A stretch of DNA of 64,000 nucleotides, taken from NCBI GenBank assembly GCA_025331565.1, contig JAFREQ010000026.1:5130001-5194000 (forward strand), given 5' to 3'. This DNA comes from Holacanthus passer. Taxonomy: Eukaryota > Chordata > Actinopteri > Pomacanthidae. How positions within the stretch are numbered: the stretch's first letter is position 1; each line of letters begins with the position of its first letter. Shown piece after piece: positions 57,423 through 64,000 of the stretch. The notes beneath the pieces were generated by a model. The model was not told where the DNA came from. It was given only the letters and a program-made list of their open reading frames with translations, and ran no database searches. A program made the translations under genes and the position numbers.

Positions 57423-58529
57423 CAGCTGTCTAACCTCTGTACAGCAGAGATTAGTGGGTCTTCTGGTCCTCTGTCTGTGGGGGGGAGTAAACGACTGCCC
57501 AGGGACCTTTGAGCAACACTGGCAGCATGCCGTCCACGTGTCCTCCCCGCTCCTCGTCTGTCCGTCCGCCTCAGTTTAGTAACATGGAGGCTAAATGTTA
57601 CCTCAGAGACGTCCTGTGGGGGAACCCGGCCCGTCAGCAGATAGTCTGATTAAAGGATGGAGAGACGGACGACGTCCAAGCGGAGTCCTCTACAACCGTT
57701 TTTACACAAAAAATAAGCTGGAATATGCAGTTTTTTAAAATGCACATTGACTCTTGTCCCATTCCCAGAAGACAAGTTTGTCTGTCAGTTTTATTCTGAT
57801 GTGTCGCTTTCGTTTCTTTTAGATTTTTATCACTTCTTAATCATCAGGTAGCGACTTGACAGCACCTGTCATTCATTTGAGAACCCGCCCCTCCTGTACA
57901 GTGACTGGTCGGTGCTGAGCTCACCTGGGGGACAGCAGGTCGACTCTGATCTCTTCTAACCATTTAGAATCGTGACTTCAGTATTGAACTTTGCTCTCCT
58001 CTTCAACTGACAGCCAAACGTTGGGCTGCTGTTTCAGGTGTTAACGTTCAGATCACGATCAGAACGTGCTCACATGATGAAGCCTGTGTCCATAAAAATG
58101 AATTGCACGTGTGGCTGTTGATCCAGAGGAGAGAAGCTTTCAGCGAGCGTCCCTGCAGCTTTTTTTTAACTTTCCTCCTGCGGCCTCTGCGAGTCATCAG
58201 CTGTGGTCCGGTTCGGTTATGAAACGGGTTTGGCAACGGTTTTACAGCCCAGGCAGCGTTGCTCCATCAGCCTCTCATCACCACAGCTCGCAAATTAAAT
58301 ACGAGCCGATCGTTAGAAGATAAGACTGATCTCAGGCTGATCTGCAGAACCTCAACTCCGCTGCATCTTATCGTCGTCGTCACAGCAACCGTCTGACCTT
58401 TGTCACCGTTAAACTGGAGTTACTCACTTTTACAGTCTCTCATCTGTAACAGACGACACATTTCATTCAACACGATTTGAAGGGAACAGTCGCACGTTTA
58501 GAGGCTCTCAGGTGGCACAACCCAAGGTC
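56291..58529. other. intergenic with (GT)n
   Basis: (GT)n at 57379-57419; no gene recognised. Confidence 0.5.
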
Positions 58530-59275
58530 AAAATATTCACATCCTTTACTTCAGTAAAAGTACAAATACAACACTGTGAAAATACTCTGTTACAAGTGAA
58601 AGTTCTGAATTAATGTTCCTTCAGTTAAAGTTTCATCAGTCAAATGTCCTGAAAGTGTCCAGAGCATCAAACTGTGTCTGTGTCTGTTCTTCTGTTCATC
58701 TTCTGTCGTCACAGGATTTTTCCTCCTCATTCATGTAAAAGCAGCATTTTTCCTGTTGGAGCTCATTTTGAACTATTTTGTTCAGGACTGAAACTAATGA
58801 TTCTTTTCATTCTGGATTCATCTGCTGATTCTTTTCTCCATCGATCCATCAATTGTTTGGTTTGTAAAATCTTCACATTTGTGAAAGCATGAAATATTTT
58901 TACAGGAAAAATGGCTAACGATTATCAGAATGGTTGATAATTTAATTTTCTGTCAATTGAGTAATTGATTAATGAACTGATGGTTTGAGCTGCACTTGTA
59001 TGAACTGTTGGAGTTTAATTTATAACAAAACATCCTATTTTATAAACTCTTCATATGTTTGTCACATAAAAATCCTATTTGTAAAGTAACTAGTAACTGA
59101 AGCTGTCAGATAAATGTGGTGAAGTAAAAAGTTCAGTATTTCCCTCTGAGATGTGGAGGAGAAGGAGAAAGTGACATGAAGAGAAAAGACTCACGTAAAG
59201 TTCAAGTACCTTCAATTTGTACTTAAGTACAGTACTTGAGTAAAAGTACTTAGTTACATTCCACCGCTGCTGAAG
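58530..59275 (-). mobile_element. dispersed repeat C, fullest copy (non-autonomous element)
   Basis: On the minus strand it starts GTGGAATGTAACTAAGTAC, runs through TACTTAAGTACAAATTGAAG, CAGAGGGAAATACTGAAC and CAGTTACTAGTTACTTTAC, and on the plus strand opens with ACATCCTTTACTTCAGTAAA. No coding capacity. Recognised from memory as an abundant teleost element ending in CATTCCACC(A/G)CTG; the transposon superfamily is not assigned. Confidence 0.65.
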
Positions 59276-60582
59276 GTGTCACCTCAGGGAGACACAGAAT
59301 GAAGGAAGGAGTCAAAAGGTCAAAGTTTGAGGCTGAATATTTGTTTCTCCTTCAACATCGACTCATCAACTCAAGTACGATTCGTGCTTCGCTCTAATGG
59401 ATAATTGTGTAATGGAAGTGTCTCAGAATCATTGTAAACTGCAACAAACAGAAAACTCCCTGTAATAATCCGTCTGACATGTCAGAGAAATGTTTTGATT
59501 CTCAGGTGGACGTAAAGTTCGGACGTTTACTCAAAAGAAAAACGTCTCATGAGAAGAGAGAGATTTGGATGATTGTCGTCAGGTGGATTCATTTTGTCTA
59601 ACACAAAGAAAAGCAACCCAGAATTATTACTGTTCCAAAATATGACGGCTACAATGTGAAATACAGAGAAATTTATCCACGACAGTTTGACTGTCTTTTG
59701 TTTTTTATCTTTGATTTGAGATTCTTAGTTTTTATTTTGTCTTTCTGAACTTCGTCTTTATGCTTGTTGGACAGAAGTTCTGGGGGCGGGGATTCTCTGC
59801 TGCCTTTCTATTGGTCTGATGAGCTGTCAGTCAGAACCTGTCTGATGCTATCGATGCTGGTAACACGCAGGAAGCAGCGAGGCCTCAAACTTTGACAAAT
59901 TCCAAAAAACAGAATGATGATGATTTATGAAACCTCAGTGCTGCTGAGATGATCTTCACTCTGGTATTTATCGTGAGTTTTACTTCTTAACCTCATCCGG
60001 GCTCTGAAAATGCTCTTTAATGCTACGTTTTGGTTTTTTTTAAGGTATTTTGTTAAAGATGTTCGATCACAGTGAGACACAAAATGAAATTTTGAACCTT
60101 TTCTTGTTCCTCTTTAGTTCAGAAACAAAGAAAATGAAGAGCTGATGGAACCTCCGTCAGTTCCGTCCTGATCTCCGTCACTGAATCCTTTCTCCGTTTC
60201 TGTCGTCAGACAGAAGAAACAGAAGAGAAGCAGAAATTGCGATCGTGGCTCATAAATACTGACGTTACCTGACTACACCTGCCGAACATTCTGCAGACCT
60301 GCAACCATCCAGACCGAAGCTGCGCTGCTGCTCATCGAGCTGCACAAACCAAATCTGCTCCATCATCCTCAGTCCCATCAGACAGAAACCAGCTGCAGCT
60401 CAACGCTCCGTGTTACGATCTCATCACCATCATGAGAAGTGAGAACAAAGTTTTCAAAAGAGCCGTCAGAATCGTTTCCTTCATTTTAATCTGCCCACGT
60501 GTCACAACCATCAGATCGTTACTCAGATTATCATTGAAATCCTGAGTAACTGCTCGAGTTTCCCTGAGAATTACCTGTCAGT
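59276..60582. other. intergenic, no gene recognised
   Basis: Nothing supported. Confidence 0.5.
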
Positions 60583-60711
60583 CCTGTGACATCACACACC
60601 TGTTGATGAGGTCACACAGTCACAGCCTGTGACATCACACACCTGTTGATGAGGTCACACAGTCACAGCCTGTGACATCACACACCTGTTGATGAGGTCT
60701 CACAGTCAGAG
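60583..60711. repeat. 43-bp tandem repeat, three copies
   Basis: CCTGTGACATCACACACCTG... begins at 60583, 60626 and 60669. The first two copies are near identical and the third carries a few substitutions (TCTCACAGTCAGAGCG). Confidence 0.95.
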
Positions 60712-60719
60712 CGTGTTCA

Positions 60720-61010
60720 GTTTCCAGGCAGCCAATGAAGAAAACATCACGTCAGACTGATTTATTCTGCTGGATTAGATGCAAATGAATTCAACATGAA
60801 TTATTACACGCAAGTGAGTTAAATTAATTATGGGAAGACAGTAAATTAAAACTGAGCAGAGTGAAAGATTTGATGAAATTACAGACACGTGGTGACTCAT
60901 TTACTACCATTAATCATCAGAATGAGGGAACGATGCATCTCATTAAGGAGCGTTAACGAGGGCGTCACGTTAATTCTGCATATTTCTAATATCACTGTTT
61001 GTCTTCGCGC
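60720..61010. promoter_or_regulatory. candidate conserved non-coding element
   Basis: Complex, non-repetitive AT-rich sequence dense in homeodomain/POU words: octamer ATGCAAAT (60779-60786), TTAATTA (60824-60830), ATTAATCATC (about 60909-60918), TTAACGAG and ATTCTGCATATTTC. Conservation cannot be tested here. Confidence 0.3.
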
Positions 61011-61621
61011 CTGGAGAATCAGCTCTGCTCCACTCGGCCGTTCTTCATCTCGCCCTGTGTCATGTTTCGTTTTCACACCGTACAAACATCTTTACTTTGC
61101 TGAGGGAGTTGACAGCAGACGGGAACCGTGTGCAGAGACGAGCGTTCGACAAAGATACCAACCAGAGTCGAACTTTTCTGTTTCAGTGCGAAGCGTCGTC
61201 CGGCTGGAGGAAGAACCGTCGGCAGGACTGAACATCACGGAGTTTCTTGAGGAAACTGAAACAAGAACAGAAATGGATGGTGGAAAGATTCTCGCTCTCT
61301 CTGCAGCGCGTACCCGAGGACGGAGGCCGATCCTGGGCCGCTGTCTCACCTGGAGCGTCCTGGAGCAGCCAGAGAGACGCCTGCTGCTCAGAAACTCTCC
61401 CCTCACTGTTTTCTTTAGGAAAAATAAATATTAGCATTTTATTATGCGGCGAACAGAACTGAGTTGAGTCAGAGATGCTGCAGCTCGTGTTTCGTCCTGG
61501 ACCGTTTTTCCACTTTCTTGCCAAAATATTCATAAGAAGCACTTTAGTTTATTTGTGTGCAAAAGACTGTCAAACTGAATTTAGAGCATCAGTGGAGCTG
61601 TGTGGTCAGTGAGGAACCCCC

Positions 61622-61656
<35 letters not shown>

Positions 61657-62974
61657 AGCTGCGTTACACTGGGACAGAAGCCTGAAAGGTAAAGAATGAA
61701 AATTGAAACTGTGTGAGGACGATGAAGTGGTCGATGTGCGGATGTAAACGCAGCGTGGTTACCAGGCAGAGGTCGTACTAAAAGATGATAACCAGGTGCA
61801 CTGTGGGAAATGTAGGCTCCAGTGTTTTTGGATTGACAGTCTATTTACACCTGCTGTTAAATTGAGATCTGTATCACCTGGTTTTTTATGTGTCATCATC
61901 ATTTAGAACTCTGTCCTCCATTTTAAGCACGATAACTTTTTTATTTCCGTCTTTCACAGTTTCAAAATAACAAAACAGGAAAAGGCCTGAAGCAGAGTTT
62001 GGGTCCCTGCAGGGTCAGTACTGAGTCTCAGCTTGGAAACACTTTTTGTAGCCAGATAAAAGTCTTTCAGTTCTAGTTTGGGGGTTTTCACACGTTCTTC
62101 CTGCAAAAGGCTTCGAGCTCCGTGATTCCGTGTTTAGAATCATTGTCCTGTTGTTGAAGCCATTCAGATCTTCAGCTTCAGTGATGTTTGCTGATATTGA
62201 ATCAGTTCTTCTTCGACCGGTGAAATGTTCCCGGTGCCACCGGCTGCGACACAAGTCCAAACCGTGGTCGATCCACCTCAGTGTGAACCAGCTGGAGGGA
62301 TGTTCATGAAACTCTGCACCTTTTGTCCAAACACATCTTTGCTCATTGTGGCCAAAACGTTCTATTTGAACTTCATCAGTCGACAGGACTCATTCCAAAC
62401 TGCACTTTTCGGTTATTGCCTGTTTATTTACAGCCTCACATTTGGGAAAAGGGACCGGGAACAAAAGGTTGTGTCTCGTGAACTCTTCACACGTGTCTGT
62501 GGCTCAGCTTTGTCTCTGAAGAGCCGCCGCCGAGAGCTGAATGAGTTCAGTCACCATCAAACGCTCAACATTGATTCTTTTAACTGAGAAAGTCTTCATA
62601 GTGACAAATCAGACTGATAATATCAAAATCTCTCCAATTACCTGGAAAATGAAACGTTTCAATATAACATCATATTTTTCTTCCAACATCTGTTCAGATG
62701 TCTTGATCTCACGAGGTTGTCGTCGTTCAGAGCGAGTCAGGATCAAGTCACAGAAATCTGTGTTTGACTCTGTGCAGGTCTGACTCATCTTCAACGAGCC
62801 TCATCTCTCTGTGAGGAAACGTTTCATTTTTAAAAAGCTGTTAATTATTGAAAGATTACTGAGAAAGTGTCCGAGTTTGTTACTGGAAGATGCAGATTTC
62901 ACTTAGGTCTCACTGGACGACCTGTTCTTAATAGCAAGAGGCAGCAGTGACCAATCAGATTCCAGGGATATCAG
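61011..62974. other. intergenic with (AC)n
   Basis: (AC)n at 61623-61654. Long overlapping frames at 60.9-61.5 kb on both strands have no recognisable domain and are not called. Confidence 0.5.
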
Positions 62975-63510
62975 AACACACACACACACACACACACACA
63001 CACTGTCACACACTGTCACACACACACACACACACACACTGTCTCACACACACACACACACACACACTGTCTCACACACACACACACACTGTCTCACACA
63101 CACACACACACTGTCACACACACACACACACACACACTGTCTCTCACACACACACACACACACACACTGTCACACACACACACACTGTCTCACACACACA
63201 CACTGTCACACACTGTCACACACTGTCTCACACACTGTCTCACACACACACACTGTCTCACACACACACACACACTGTCACACACTGTCACACACACACA
63301 CACACACACTGTCTCACACACACACACACACACACACTGTCTCACATACACACACACTGTCTCACACACACACACACTGTCACACACACACACACACACA
63401 CTGTCTCACACACACACACACACACACACACACTGTCACACACACACACACTGTCTCACATACACACACTGTCACACACTGTCACACACTGTCTCACACA
63501 CACACACTGT

Positions 63511-63545
<35 letters not shown>

Positions 63546-63694
63546 TCACACACACACACACACTGTCTCACACACACACACACACTGTCACACACTGTCT
63601 CACACACACACACACACACACACACTGTCACACACACACACACACTGTCTCACACACACACACACACTGTCACACACTGTCTCACACACACACA
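62975..63694. repeat. 720-bp (AC)n tract with CTGTCTCA/CTGTCACA interruptions
   Basis: CACACA runs of 6-30 bp separated by CTGTCTCA or CTGTCACA at irregular spacing. Open frames across it are stop-free low complexity. Confidence 0.97.
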
Positions 63695-63779
63695 CTCGCA
63701 CTCAGTGGCACTTCATTAATCACTGTATGTCTGTGTGTCCATTAGCAGCAGTGGAGCTGCAGTAACTCTGCTGCTTGTT

Positions 63780-64000
63780 GCATCAGCAGGTTTTGAAACT
63801 CCTCCTCCAGGGAGCGCGGAGGCGGCGAGCAGGTCGAGCACAAACACACAATACATCAGGCAGCTTGGCGCGTCGGGGCGGACGGGGGAACGTGGCTCCG
63901 CGGCGAGCTGGCTCTGGCCGTTCGGGAGCAGAGGAGGCGCTCGGAGGAAGGAAGCCGGAGGGTTGAGCAACAGCAGCTAGCCGAGCGGGCCGACCGCCAC
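63780..64000 (+). promoter_or_regulatory. CpG-rich window edge, possible promoter or 5' exon of the next gene
   Basis: About 220 bp with many CpGs (GGAGCGCGGAGGCGGCGAGC, GCGCGTCGGGGCGGACGGGG, AGCCGAGCGGGCCGACCGCC) and an AGCAACAGCAGCTAGC stretch at the edge. In mammals pepd follows cebpg, but no pepd coding sequence is visible, so the identity is unknown. Confidence 0.35.

Noticed and set aside
60889..61542. 181-codon plus-strand frame and overlapping minus-strand frames
   Set aside because: Non-ATG start, overlapping frames on both strands, no recognisable motif.
62947..63765. 272-codon His/Thr frame
   Set aside because: Translation of (AC)n with CTGTCTCA interruptions; no domain.

Overview
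The window looks like nuclear DNA of a ray-finned (teleost, probably spiny-rayed) fish. The evidence is two intact vertebrate C/EBP transcription-factor genes, very dense (AC)n/(GT)n and (TC)n/(GA)n microsatellites, and several dispersed repeat families that I recognise from memory as common in teleost genomes. Nothing bacterial is present: no operons, rRNA or CRISPR.

Only two protein-coding genes can be supported firmly, and they sit head to head in the middle. cebpa (C/EBP alpha) is a single-exon gene on the minus strand at 30449-31363. A 5-codon upstream ORF ends exactly 7 nt before its start codon, the same geometry as the mammalian translational switch. A TATA box lies about 250 bp upstream of the start codon and abuts a 250-bp (GA)n tract. 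cebpg (C/EBP gamma) is on the plus strand at 38480-38977, with its whole coding sequence in one exon. A likely CCAAT-box CpG promoter and non-coding first exon lie near 36.6-37.0 kb. The products are bZIP partners: C/EBP alpha is the transactivating, lineage-determining factor, and C/EBP gamma lacks a comparable activation domain and mostly works as a heterodimer partner. The cebpa-cebpg neighbourhood is shared with mammals but is compressed here to about 7 kb between coding regions.

Layout: 1-620 is a tandemly duplicated (AC)n block. 0.6-28.5 kb is mostly intergenic, with a minisatellite (3.7 kb), a (CTGY)n tract (16.6 kb), a solo LTR carrying a nested element (20.7-22.0 kb) and several dispersed repeats. 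28.5-31.6 kb is the cebpa transcription unit. 31.6-36.6 kb holds a (GA)n tract, a decayed minisatellite-like stretch and LINE 3'-end debris. 36.6-41.9 kb is the probable cebpg transcription unit. 42-64 kb is intergenic and very repeat-rich: an inverted relative of the 3.7-kb minisatellite element (43.3 kb), a 680-bp (TC)n tract (47.8 kb), a 2.3-kb 27-bp satellite with higher-order structure (50.5 kb), a (GT/GA)n tract (53 kb), a LINE reverse-transcriptase fragment (54.5 kb), a dispersed-repeat copy (58.5-59.3 kb), a candidate conserved non-coding element (60.7-61.0 kb) and a 720-bp (AC)n tract next to a CpG-rich right edge.

Most long open frames are artefacts of tandem repeats whose unit length is a multiple of three or that lack stop codons. 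I found no convincing new multi-gene system. The items most worth checking are the cebpa uORF and (GA)n promoter, the inverted minisatellite pair, the 27-bp satellite, and a small codon-biased ORF antisense to the cebpg 3' region. Family assignments of repeats rest on memory, not on a search.
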